DNA from: Sycobia sp. Sy_11
Lineage: Eukaryota > Arthropoda > Insecta > Hymenoptera > Epichrysomallidae
NCBI GenBank assembly: GCA_018907035.1
Contig: JACCIC010000001.1
Location: 657,001 to 721,000 of the forward strand
Direction of reading: 5' to 3'
DNA: 64,000 nt
Numbering within the stretch: position 1 is the stretch's first letter; each line of letters begins with the position of its first letter. Below the pieces are notes generated by a model, which saw only the letters and a program-made list of their open reading frames with translations, was not told the DNA's origin and did not search any database. Of this stretch, positions 23,517 through 34,683 are shown one piece after another. The position numbers were made by a program, and so were the translations under genes.

Positions 23517-25130
23517 TCATTGAATTTGCAGCAATAACATGAAAAGAGAACCTGTAGCTTTTAATATCTGAAAGTGAAAAATATAAATTCAATATTGAAT
23601 AAAAAAATGCGTTAGTTTTATAGTACAGAATATAACTTTTGCAAAAGTTTCGTAACCCATAATATACATTTTTCCAGCAGTTAGTTTTTTGGGCACTTGG
23701 CTTTTCACCATCATTAATTTTAATATGTGTTTGCATTTCATAGAAACGCTTTCATTATAAAATTCTAAATTATAACTAAAACATAAAAATAATTTTTATT
23801 AATTTTACAAAATATATTTTGAAAAATATAGAAGAATTACCATGTCTCAAAGATAATTGAACTGTGATCATAAATGGTTTGGCTTGGCCAGTTGTAGTAA
23901 AAAATACGCAGTAGTGCCACGATCGTAGGGATAACATATTGAAAGAATAATTTTGGGTGTTTCATGTGCCTGACTAACTAAAAATTAAAAATATTTACAT
24001 AGAAAAAATATTAGGCCATATAAATATAATAAACATTAGTATTGTACGGTTTAGAATATAGTATACTTTCATATTATAATATTAATATATCATTGACACA
24101 AGATATTTTGTGGTCAGAAAACTAATACAAGATTTTTAAACAATATTATTTTATGCGTATTCTATATTGCGGAGAAAATTTGACTTTGTTCCCCGATGCC
24201 AGAAAATAATTTCATTTTTTGAAATTTCATAGAATTTAGTATTTATATAATAATGTAATGTGATTTAAGGAATATAATTTGTAATTCCATTTATTATAAC
24301 ACAAGGGCGGCGCGTCTAGATGTGCGTCATTTACGAAAACGAGCGTCTAAAGACTAACTAATTGTTTAGAAATAAGAGTTCTGAGCGTTCTATATATAAC
24401 TTCAAAATCTATAAGAAATATCCAGTTTTGCAAAGTATGTTAAAATATTGTGACGCGGAACATAGCAAAATCATTCAAAATGCTGGGTAGTATAGAACAC
24501 ATGCGACCTATATTAGCCGTAATATTAACCGTAATGAAACTGTCTCGACGCGTATTCTATAGGTTATATAAACTATAATAAGCATTGCATGCGTAGCTCG
24601 GCATATACTTCAAGTAATAGGCTGCCTCGATTTTAAGTAATTTTTGCTACATTATTTAGGAAAGAGTTAAATAAACTAATATTATTAATTGAATAACAGA
24701 TCTACAAACATGAACTTGTCGATTACGATCGCCAAACTCGTAATTGTTCCATTTTCATTTTCATTTATATATGAAAAATAAGTAGATGTTTATACTTACT
24801 ACTACTTCTGATAATGCCACTAATATTGCAGTGTTAGTAAGAATGAGTAACATTATAATACCATACACTGAATTCACTATGTCTACGAATCTATTTTAAT
24901 AAAATAGAAAAGTATATATTAGAAATACATATGTATTTTATTTAAAAATTATACAGTAAAAACTAATCCGAAAATATAGGTATATAAGTTAACTATTGTA
25001 AATATCGAACTGCTGATCTTGAATCTATTCCAATTATTACTGTGTTTGCTCCTATTGATGATTCAATCAGATTCAATCAGTATGATTCGTGTAGAGATTT
25101 TGGATCAATGACTATGTTATGATATTATGC

Positions 25131-25166
<36 letters not shown>

Positions 25167-28062
25167 CGCGCGTAAATCATATAACATAATTACAATGATT
25201 GATCCTTTTTATTTTCATTACAAGAAAATTCGATGAATGTTGTTTGTACAAAATCCTAAAAAAAGTAGACTCGAAATAGAATCGAAATCAGCCTTATAAG
25301 TAGCTTTGATTTTAGAAGTAATTCTTTGAAGCTCCAGCCAGAGGAAATTCAAAGAATTATTTTTATTAGTAACTAAATATTTAATGTATTTCTGATTTGG
25401 GAAAAATATTATTAATTCAAGAAAAAGATTTTTCATCACTGTTAATTGAAAAATTCAATTTCGTCTTATAAATTTAAAGCTCTTTTTAATTGAAACGCAT
25501 CATTGAACAAAATTACATCAATTCGTATCAGTGAGTGAGATTAAAAATTCAATCATAATTCATCAACTTCGAATTTTTCCAATATTCCTTTCATCTCATT
25601 AATTTTTGTTTCAAATATAAAATTATATTTATAATTATATCTATAAAATAAATTTTAAATCTATAGGCTATCATTTATTTATAGATGAATTGTTATGATT
25701 AATAAAATTTTATAATAATTTTACTTCACTCTAAAGAACTTTTGTGGTAATCTTCTCATATTACCAATATTTAATTAGATAAAATTTTTCTTACAAATAA
25801 GAAATCTATTCTATAAACAAAGTATCTTTGGAGTCTTGAATGTATATCCTACCATTTATGCATACAGCTGAATCTTTACGATGAATAAGATTTTATAATG
25901 AATTTACTTAACTCTAAAGACCGTTTGTGGTGTTCAATCGCTTTTACTAGTTTTCTGAAGAACTTAATATCAGTTTGCATTTTGTTTACTTCTGTATCGT
26001 TAGGGTAATGCATGTTTACAGTATAATTTTGAATATATTGACTTTGCCCGTTTTTCCATTCTACATAATCCGTATCACAGTTCTGGTCTTTCCTCGATTC
26101 AGTATTGTTTTCAATGGTATTTCTATAAAAAAATGTGAATACTTGTCATTCTTTTAAGTCTTAAATCCTGGAAAAATTGTCAAATCTTATATTTATTTTC
26201 AAATAAATTATGTTATTCAAATCCCGGTCTCGGCGGATTGACACAAGCACCGCTGTAATAATTTACATGTGCTTTGTTTACAAACACATTGTAGACCTCC
26301 GTCGCTGATTAGCACCAATATTTGGAAGCATAAATGGAGCGACGTTAAATAACATAAAAAAAAATTATGTTATACTGTTTTACATAATGTGGCAGTCGGT
26401 TCTATCCATTGAAAATTGAGGCCTTTAATGTCAGGTTACTCTGTTTAAATTATTACGTTTTGAATAAAAAAATTCTTGCAGTTCCATAAAGCTCACAAAC
26501 CCTGAACTTTATAAAAATAAAATTTCCTATCTCAAATTGTAGAACATTAATAAAATATATTAACTTTGGTAAATATATTTATTTTTACATGTTAGATAAC
26601 TTTTATTATTACTTTATTCGATGCATTTTCTAATACGTTGAATCTCTTTTATCTATAGATTGGAATACTTACGTTACAATCCGAAAAAGAGCGCAAGCAT
26701 GCTGTGTACAATTCATGAACATTAAATCAAATCCTATATAAAATATCACTGTATATATATCGACTATGCATCCATGTAGAACTATAAAAGTGTGACTGTT
26801 ATCTATTGATTGTATGTTATACTTAACAAATCTCGATATCGTTTTCGGACGAGATTCGTTCTTTGCCATGAAGACATCAACCATCTGAAGAGTAATGCCT
26901 GGCACGTTATAAGCGAGTGCGGTGACAAATAAAAGAACTGAAAAATAATAAAATAACTAAGAAATTCAAATTCATTGCCCAATTCTTAAAATAATATTCA
27001 TAATCCAAGGATTATTAGTTTTATTTTTAGCTAATACTAATATAAATAATTTTACTAATAATAGAGAACTGAATTTTCGTTTTTAAAATACTGCCTAATC
27101 AAGAAAAAAAATTATTTGATAGTTTATTTTAATTACGTATATGTGTCATAATAATTTTTAATGACATGTAAAATATACTCCTTAATTTGAACCTCTATTT
27201 TGTGGATTGACGACCCACTATAAATAATCTCCATTGTTTAAGATCACTTTCAGCTTAGATTTTACCTTTACTTTTACATCAGTTAATTATATGAATTAAC
27301 ATATTTACATACTAACTGTATAGGAATACTTTTCACAAATACTATAATCTAAGATTTTTTTTAAAATATATGTTATTTTAAGCAACTCAAGAGACATTAT
27401 TTCGATCAATTTCCTTAAGTATTATTTTCTTATGAAAATTATAGCCAAAGCGAATATCAAATCCTCATAATGTTGGAAATTATATAAGTTAATAATACAA
27501 CGTACTCATGTATATTTTATTAAATTTTCTAATTCTCTCAAAATAATCATGCAAAACTTGTAACTTTTGTTGTTCTTGTGTTAGAAAATCGTTCTTTATA
27601 TTATCCAATAGAAGTTTCATCTATATAAAAAAGTAGGAATCAGTTATCATTACCATTCAAATGTAACAACAATTATTCTATATAAAATAATGCGAAACAG
27701 GACATCACCTCATTGCATACAATACTACAATATAGGAGTTTCGTCAAAAATTCCAAGTTATATAATACTGCTGTTATGCACATCGGAAAAAAGTCAATGT
27801 CATGCCTCATCTCTATAGTTTTAAAAATCTGAAAAATTGAATTGTGCCAATACTCTGAAAAGTCTTATTTCTAGTAAAAGAAAGAGATTTATAATTTCAT
27901 AAATACTCAACTACGTACTGTAGGAAAAAGCAGTGACAGAACGGTTAAAATTCCAATTGAACGGAGTACCAATTTTTCTTTGAAACTTTGATAAGGCCAT
28001 TGGCCACAGAGCCTTAAAAATTTATTAGCATGTATATAATATGGACTCTCGAAAATATCCAT
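23517..28062 (-). CDS. OR-B: nine-exon odorant receptor, complete
   Basis: Second full copy, same role and family as OR-A. Exons on the minus strand: 28062-27919, 27828-27709, 27620-27506, 26937-26673, 26122-25913, 24890-24800, 23977-23841, 23775-23637, 23567-23517. Joined length is 1272 nt (423 aa), one open frame, with the same intron phases as OR-A. Exon 5 is 6 nt longer than in OR-A. Exon 1 ([18 protein letters not shown]) is identical to OR-A at the DNA level, while exon 2 a few bases away differs at many positions. In exon 7 the conserved motif reads [12 protein letters not shown], with Ser where OR-A and OR-C have Gly. The introns are free of mariners; intron 4 holds a short SINE and intron 5 a (TG)(CG) repeat. 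Being 4.5 kb long, it is the most compact gene of the array. I see no defect. Confidence 0.92.
25131..25172. repeat. (TG)14(CG)7 repeat in OR-B intron 5
   Basis: Forty-two bp of strictly alternating pyrimidine and purine, 14 TG units followed by 7 CG units. This composition is known to favour left-handed Z-DNA. It lies where OR-A carries the Mar-4 insertion. Confidence 0.97.
26217..26361 (+). mobile_element. tRNA-derived SINE, 5'-truncated, in OR-B intron 4
   Basis: The 145-bp insert is flanked by a perfect 12-bp target-site duplication, AAATTATGTTAT (26205-26216 and 26362-26373). It starts inside a B-box-like CAAATCCCGG, continues through a body containing TACATGTGCTTTGTTTAC and TGGAAGCATAAATGGAG, and ends in an A-rich tail. 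A longer copy at 35191-35396 (minus strand) supplies the missing tRNA-like head. Duplication plus A-tail is the signature of LINE-machinery retroposition. Confidence 0.9.
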
Positions 28063-29047
28063 TGTTTGCTGTATGTCCTACGTAATTTAAATTTCCATAA
28101 TTCTGCTGGTAGATTTCAAAATTAAAATAACTAATTGATGAAATTTTAAAAATTGTCAATAATTTCATATGATATGGATAACCTTATTCCATGGTACCTA
28201 GTTTCCAATTTCCATATCCCTTTAAATAAGGTTTTGATACCATTCAGAAGGAATTGTCGTGTTCCATGAACTATTCTTCACTTTATTTATCCTACAAAGG
28301 ACTTGGTAAAAATTAATTTTCTTTTCATACATCAAGTTTAATTTTTATCTAATGTTAATTAATATTGTTAATTGCCATTTGTACGAAAATAAAATAATTA
28401 TTTTCAATTATTTGCTTAAACTCAATCTTGTAGTAACACAATTTTACTCTCAGTATTCTAATAAGTTCATTTCATATGAAAAGACTTTAAATGAGACGTC
28501 GGATATTTCAACTAGAATTGAATTTTTCTTCATCGGTTTATTATTTACATTATAAAAATTTACAAATATATACATTTCGAGAAAAGTTTATTCTATTAAT
28601 TCTTTTCTATGTTTAAAGGTACTAGATTTTTTCAAAATATTTTATGATTCAATTTTGCACCATAATGAGGAAGTTTAATTTGTAGATATTGACTGTTTGC
28701 CAATTTTAACTAGACCCAAGTCCGGATTGACCATACGTGGAATATAGAAAAATTTCGGTAGGACGTGTGAGCTTAGGATCGCCTAATGGATGACTATCAT
28801 AACAAGAACATTTTTAATAAGAATTCAGAGAAATGATCAAAACATATTCTTCTTTTTTCAAACATGTTGTGAAAATAGGTAATCGCTAAGAGTAATATTG
28901 AAGGAAATATAGAGAAAATAAGGGAGAAGCCGTTACTAGAAGAATCGAGTAAACAATGTAAAAAATTCATGAAACATATTCTATGAAAACTGACCAGAGA
29001 TCATTTAGTGACGCACATGGAAGACTGACTCCTTTTGTTCTAAATTT
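27709..29047 (-). other. OR-B exon 1-2 region and 5' flank, mostly identical to OR-A
   Basis: From 27818 to 29009 the sequence matches 19875-21066 at a constant offset of 7943 bp; I saw no substitution or gap over 1192 bp. It covers intron 1, exon 1, the 5' flank and the 68-bp upstream block (28385-28452 here). On the exon 2 side identity stops at once. On the other side OR-B lacks about 36 bp and then resembles OR-A for a further 40 bp. Confidence 0.9.
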
Positions 29048-29109
29048 TTATGTAATTCAGAAGAAAAATTGAAATCCAATTATATGTTATGTGTTCAGTC
29101 TATTCAGGA

Positions 29110-29218
29110 TTGATTGTTCTGAGTATTGTTCGTGTGGATTCAAACGGCGTCTTAGTCGGAATTGTCTAAAACAGAAGAAAAGTCGACACAGAACTCGTGT
29201 TGATGGGATCGAGTATCC
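29110..29218 (+). mobile_element. Copia relic, 5' part (zinc knuckle)
   Basis: The plus-strand reading includes CSCGFKRRLSRNC followed by LKQKKSRHRTRVDG, matching a Gag zinc knuckle and the same sequence at about 23000-23060. It is interrupted at about 29218 by a mariner and LINE complex and resumes in the protease at 34684. The LTR was not recognised. Confidence 0.75.
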
Positions 29219-29384
29219 TGACTACTATGTTGCAGAAGGCCTTTGGTAAGAAGTCCATATCAAGAGCAAGTGTTTTTCATTGGCATAAATTGTTCAAAAA
29301 CGTCGAGAACGTGATTAAGACAAACCATATCAAAGACGAACAAGATCTGTTGATGGACTACATGTCGATAAAATAAAAGAATTT
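29219..29384 (+). mobile_element. Mar-7, N-terminal part, split by the LINE
   Basis: The plus-strand reading MLQKAFGKKSISRASVFHW followed by HKLFKN matches the mariner N-terminal domain (LQ.AYG...SR...F.W...FK.G). The 5' end and inverted repeat are missing, and the LINE starts right after it. The C-terminal part lies at 34131-34683. Confidence 0.7.
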
Positions 29385-32300
29385 TTTGTTTTTGAGGGTT
29401 TATAGTCACACCCCTCTGTTTAGGGTATTAGTGACTATAAATTAACTTTATTTTATTTACAATGCATTACAAGTTCTAGTGTTAGAACGATTCCGAAAAA
29501 AAACAAACACATGCTGATACATGATATATTTGGTACATTACATAGTATCTATTTACTGCATTACTTTGTTTAAATTACTTTTTTAAATCGTTTATATTTA
29601 TATATTCTATAATCTTTTTAAAATTTTTAGGTAGGTTTAATATATCTTTCACATCCGTGTTGAGTTTTAGGTGATCTTTTTCTTTACTGTATTTCAGACA
29701 TTCTGTGAGTAAATGTTTAACACTTAATTTTACGTCACATTTTTCGCATGTGCTTCTCTCTTCCTTATCAAATATTGCTCTATGTGTTATTATCGTATGT
29801 CCAATCCTTAATCTTGTAATGATTACTTGATCTTTTCTGTTTAATTTCATAGCTGGACTTTTTTCATAAATGCTATTTCTTATTTCATGTAATGTACTTT
29901 TATCAGTTTCCATATTTTATTCCATTTTTCAAATATTTTTTTTTATTATTTTTTTTTAATTTGTTTTAGTTATGCTTAACTCGATTTTTTAGGTTAAGAT
30001 TTGGAATCTGTGGTAGATTGGTGTACTTACTTACTTTTCAGTTTTGTATACTGTAGCATCTTTCGTAGTTAAAATTTTATTTACTTCGTTAATTGGAATA
30101 TCTAGTATTTTTATGCCATAATTCAAGAGTATTAGTTTCCTTCTTGATTCGAAGGGTATCATATTGCTTTCAGCTAAAGTTCTATATGTCGGACTTGTTG
30201 GGAAGGCTCCGGTGGCGATGTTCATACTAGTATTTAGGATCAGGTCTAATTTTTCTAATACATAATTTCTTGCTGAGCCGTATGCTATGCTTCCATAATC
30301 GATTTTGCTCTGAATGAATGACTTGAAAGTGTTTTTTATAATTTGTATACTAGCACCCCAGTTTTTCGCAGAAACGGTTTTGAGAATATTTATTATTTTA
30401 TAGCAATGTGTTTTTAGTATATCTATATGGTTTTTCCAAGTTAATTTATCGTCAAAGTTTAATCCTAAGATTTTAATATCTTTAACAACTTCAATTGTAT
30501 CTCTTTTAAGATATAGTTTCGGTTCATCATATTATAAATGTTTAATAGTTTTTTAATTGTTACCATTGGTAATTTTTTAAGGAAGATATTTGGAATTTTG
30601 TTAGGTCCTGAGATCGTATTTTTACTTTCTTATAAAACATTTTGGAGTTCGTTCAGTGTTATATTTACATTCATGGGGATTTCGTGGTTACCGCTGTAAT
30701 TTTCCATGTCTAGTATCATTTGTATTTTAGCCTTTTGTTTATACTCAAGAAATATGTTATTGTAGTTATAATCGCTCGAATTTTCAGCATATGTTTGGGC
30801 TAGTGTATTAGCTATGTCTATATGTTTATATATAATTTTATTATTGTCAATAATAGCGGGGATTGGTATTTGTCTGTATTGTCCCTCTATAGCCTTTATT
30901 TTTCTCCATACATCTCTTGTCGGTGTATGATTATTGATTCGATGATTGAGATAGAAGCAGATTAAAATTATTATAATATTAATATTTTCTCTCGGATTAA
31001 TGTAAACTAGAATTGCTAATGCTATATTGCATTACTAACTGCATATCTATATGCCTATGTGTGCATGTGTAGATATAAGTATACTTAATAGTTTCGAAAA
31101 TGTAATTTAATTAAATAATATATTCATATGTAGTATTATTGGAAAATAAATTAATAGAACATCACGCGTAATCCAGCAATTACCGGTAAATGTACTCCTG
31201 GAAAGACAAACACCTGCAATAAAGCTGTCGGCCGTAACAGGTGATAGACTATATCACTTCGCGCGAACAAAATACGTGGGGAAATCCTAATATGTCAACG
31301 GGTCCGTCAGTGAGTGGGGTCGGGGTGATTGTGCCCCGAAATCGTACTCCACTCTCTCTGTTTTCGCCAATCAATTGGAAATATTATATTTATGGAATAA
31401 AATTTATGTTTGGGGAGAGGCAAAAGCGAGGTATCGTCGTGAGCTTCAAAATCAGAGGAAGTGATTCAAGCAACAGCTCTCGAATTGTTCAGGAGAGAAC
31501 GTACACATTCTATTTATTCTAAGAAATTCTTGTTTCTTATGTAATAAATTTTGCATATTTAAAAAATAAATATTGTGTTATCCTACTTAATTTATAATAG
31601 TCAGCCTCCGATAAATCTGAGGCTGATATCTTACGTAATTGTTGAAATTTTTCATTGGTTGAAGATAGAAACTCGATCCATTAATTTTGTTTGCTACTCT
31701 TTATTATTATTTTGCTGATAGCTTTGTATTTTTTATATTCGATTCTGTGTTCTAACGTGTTTTCTATTTTAAATTTATTAAATGCTTTTTTATATTGCTT
31801 ATGGCTTTTTCACACGATTCATTCCACCATGGGTTATTTTTCTGATGTAGTTTTGTTTTTGTTATTGGTATGCTATTTTGGACTGCTGTCAGTATCATCT
31901 CTGAGAATTTTTTTACAATATCATTTATGTTTGCATTGCGGATACATGAATTTGAATTCCCATTAATACTGTCGATTTCAATCAGTTTTTTGGTTTTTTC
32001 AGCTACAGTTTCGCAAAATTTGTACCAATGAGCTTTGTGGAATTCCCACCTAGCTGTTATTATCACTAATACATCATTTATTATATTAATATTGATATAT
32101 ATTGCGTAGTGATCGTTGCCGTGAGAGTGATTTCCATTACTATATAGGCTGAAGTCGATTGCACTACTTTTACCATTGATTATGTTAAAATAAGTGGGCG
32201 AGAGGTCATTGAGTAATACTAAATCGTAATCATTAATTAATTTTTGAACTATTCTACCTCTTGTATCAATTTTATAAGAACCCATTATTTTATTATGGCT

Positions 32301-34130
32301 GATAAAAGCGACTAAAACTACGAAAGGAGGTGGTGGCTGCTTGATTATTTTTTTAGTGCTTTTAGTCCTAGTTTTTTCCTGTTACTTAGCTATACATTGC
32401 ATACGCACACAATCCTGTTCTCTAATATTATTTTAACGGCTATTAGTTCCAAATCGGTTTTTATTGATATTTTTTCAATGTAGTATTTGGTACTTACTAT
32501 TGTCGCTACTTCTCCACTAGCTGACATGCAGTCCGTCCGGTTTTTATTATAAGTCTCGAAATTTTCAATGTTAACTTTCTTGCTATTTTTGAGATTGGTT
32601 TCCTGAAGGCATACTATATTACTATTACTCTCGGTTATTATTGCTTTTAGATTTTCAAAGTGAGCGTTAAGCCCGTTTATATTCCATTGTAATATTTTAG
32701 CCATTATTTTATTGTTAATTAATAAATTATTTTGTACATATATGCTTTACATAGATCGTAGCTTCGATCGGCATCCAAAACACTATTTATTTCAGTATTA
32801 ATACATTTTAGTAGATATACTAAACTGTATATCTCCGTTGAATACCGATATTTCTAATGTTCGGATGTATTTCTTAATTAAGGAATTTAGAGAATTTTTC
32901 AAAGTCGTCTGTATGTTGTCTTATAACATTAATAGGATTTTTGATACCTTTTCTATTCTCTAATATACTTTTAATCTCTAAATAATTCATGAGTGTATTT
33001 CCTTGTTCTTCAAACTTAAAGTAGTTTTTCAAACTTATTAATTTTGTATCTGAATATCTTCAGTTTCCATTAATGCAATCCCTCTTTCATTATTTATTCT
33101 TTGTGATTGAGTTTCATTTTTTAATTGAAATGTTGTTTTAAGTTTCTCCTTTTTGCTTTTAGTCTTTAGGTTCATAGTAAATTCCTTATTAATATTTTAT
33201 TCAATCTCATCATTCGTTTCATTAGAACTAATGTCCGAACGCGTTCTATTATTGTCATGAGTGTTCACGTTTTCATTTTCTATTGGCATTGAGTGTGTAT
33301 TGTCATTGTTTTCATTTTTCATCGAAATATGATTGATGTAATTAGCCTGTAGGGCCGTTGATTGATTTCTATCGGTTGGTTCTTGTATGTTTATTTTTCG
33401 CATGTCACTGATGTTAACTGTTTTGTTTGACTATATGTTAATTGGGCTAGTGAGAGTATTATTACATTTCTTTGCTATATACCTTTCTAAATTACAATTG
33501 AAACGTTTAAGTGTATCTGTATTGACATATATGTAACGATTGACATTATCATAATTAAATTTGAAAATTTTTCGGAATTTTAGCAAAATCTTCGGATTTA
33601 ATATATATTGTTCTTCTGAAACTGGATATATGATTATATTCCTCTTTTGTGATTATGGCTTTTATTATAGTTACTGGAGATACTCTTTCATCTTTTGATG
33701 CTTCTATAATATTTTCAATTTCATAATTTGATATTTTTGCTGAAACGTTTGAAAATATTACTTTTTTAGTTTTTGAAATCGTGGGTCGAATTGTTACTTT
33801 ATTCTCGTTAATAAATATGGATTTGTACATATCGGTAACACTGACTACTAATTCCTTGCTTGTGAAGTAGGTACATGTTCGATTGTTGGAAATACGAGAG
33901 GTGAAAATTACATTTTTAAGTTGCACTATATCCCCTATGGTGCACGTATAATCCGTAAGCTTTAATCCATAAATGCAATCTAAAATTAAGTCTTGATCCC
34001 GCTTTGGAAATAAATCCTTTGGAGCAGCTGTAGCATAACTTGAGTTAGCGAAAAAGGTAGGTACTTCTTTTTGGGTATGATTTCTATCTGCATTTGTATT
34101 CATGGTAGTAATTTTGATACCACTCGTTTA
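29385..34130 (-). mobile_element. I-clade LINE retrotransposon, decayed
   Basis: A minus-strand non-LTR element of about 4.7 kb. ORF1: 34103-33555 plus pieces down to 33197, with SNVSAKISNYEIENIIEAS and SFRRTIYI as in I-element ORF1. ORF2 begins at 32704 with ILQWNINGLNAHFENLK and CLQETNLK, the apurinic-type endonuclease. It continues at 32285-31764 (endonuclease end, NPWWNESCEKAI), 30960-30530 (TRDVWRKIKAIEG, reverse transcriptase start), 30460-30031 (post-RT) and 29913-29575 with a C-terminal CEKCDVKLSVKHLLTEC motif. The catalytic core of the reverse transcriptase is deleted, a segment of about 700 bp at 30960-31660 interrupts the frame, and stops are scattered, so it cannot move. A hairpin lies in the 3' UTR at 29401-29439. 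Confidence 0.88.
30960..31662. other. Foreign segment inside the LINE ORF2
   Basis: The LINE reading stops after a WIEFLSSTN-like stretch (about 31660) and resumes at NNHTPTRDVWRKIK (about 30945). The roughly 700 bp between does not read as LINE. It contains a hairpin TCAGCCTC/GAGGCTGA at 31601-31626 and an AGATAGAA-like direct repeat at both edges (near 30949 and 31665). It may be a small insertion or a solo LTR; its type is unresolved. The frame at 31241-31522 has no recognisable product. Confidence 0.4.
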
Positions 34131-34683
34131 GCAGCGATGGTATCGAGCGATGGTATTCTTCGATTATCGTGGTGTGGTGCATTATGAAGTTCTTCCAAAC
34201 GTCTAAACTGTTAACAAAGAATATTATTTGAGTGTTATGCGTCGTTTGCGTGAAGCTATTCATTTCAAAAGGTCACTTATGGGAAGACAACTCTTGGTTT
34301 TTGTAGCAGGATAATGAAACAGCTCACACTGCATTGATTTTACGTGAACATTTCGCTAAAAATTCAACCAATATCGTTCCGAAACCACCATACTCGTCTG
34401 ATTTAGGACCACGTGACTTCTGGTTGTTCAGCAAACTCAAAGGACCAAGTCGGGGACACGGTTTTGATTCTATTGATGAAATAAAAGCCGAATCGAAAAA
34501 GGAACTGATGGCCGTTCCGGAATACGAGTATAAAAAATGTTTTGAAAATTTGAAAAAGTGACATAGTTGCATTGCATCCGGGGGGGGGAGGATTATTTTG
34601 AGGGATATAAATTAGATTTGGATGGATAAATAAAGATTTGAAAAGTTTTCAATAAAGTCTTACTCATATTTGTACACAGTAGT
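34131..34683 (+). mobile_element. Mar-7, C-terminal part
   Basis: The plus-strand reading includes FFDYRGVVHYEVLP, then YYLSVMRRLREAI, HTALILREHFAKNS, PYSSDLGPRDFWLFSKLK (third catalytic Asp region) and KCFENLKK at the end. A non-coding tail ends near TTTGTACACAGTAGTA. It is the missing second part of the mariner begun at 29219; the middle with the first Asp is lost. Confidence 0.8.

Noticed and set aside
32290..32400. Weak inverted repeat (ACTAAAACTA / CTTTTAGT) interrupting the LINE endonuclease
   Set aside because: The arms are short and imperfect; it may be ordinary decay of the element.
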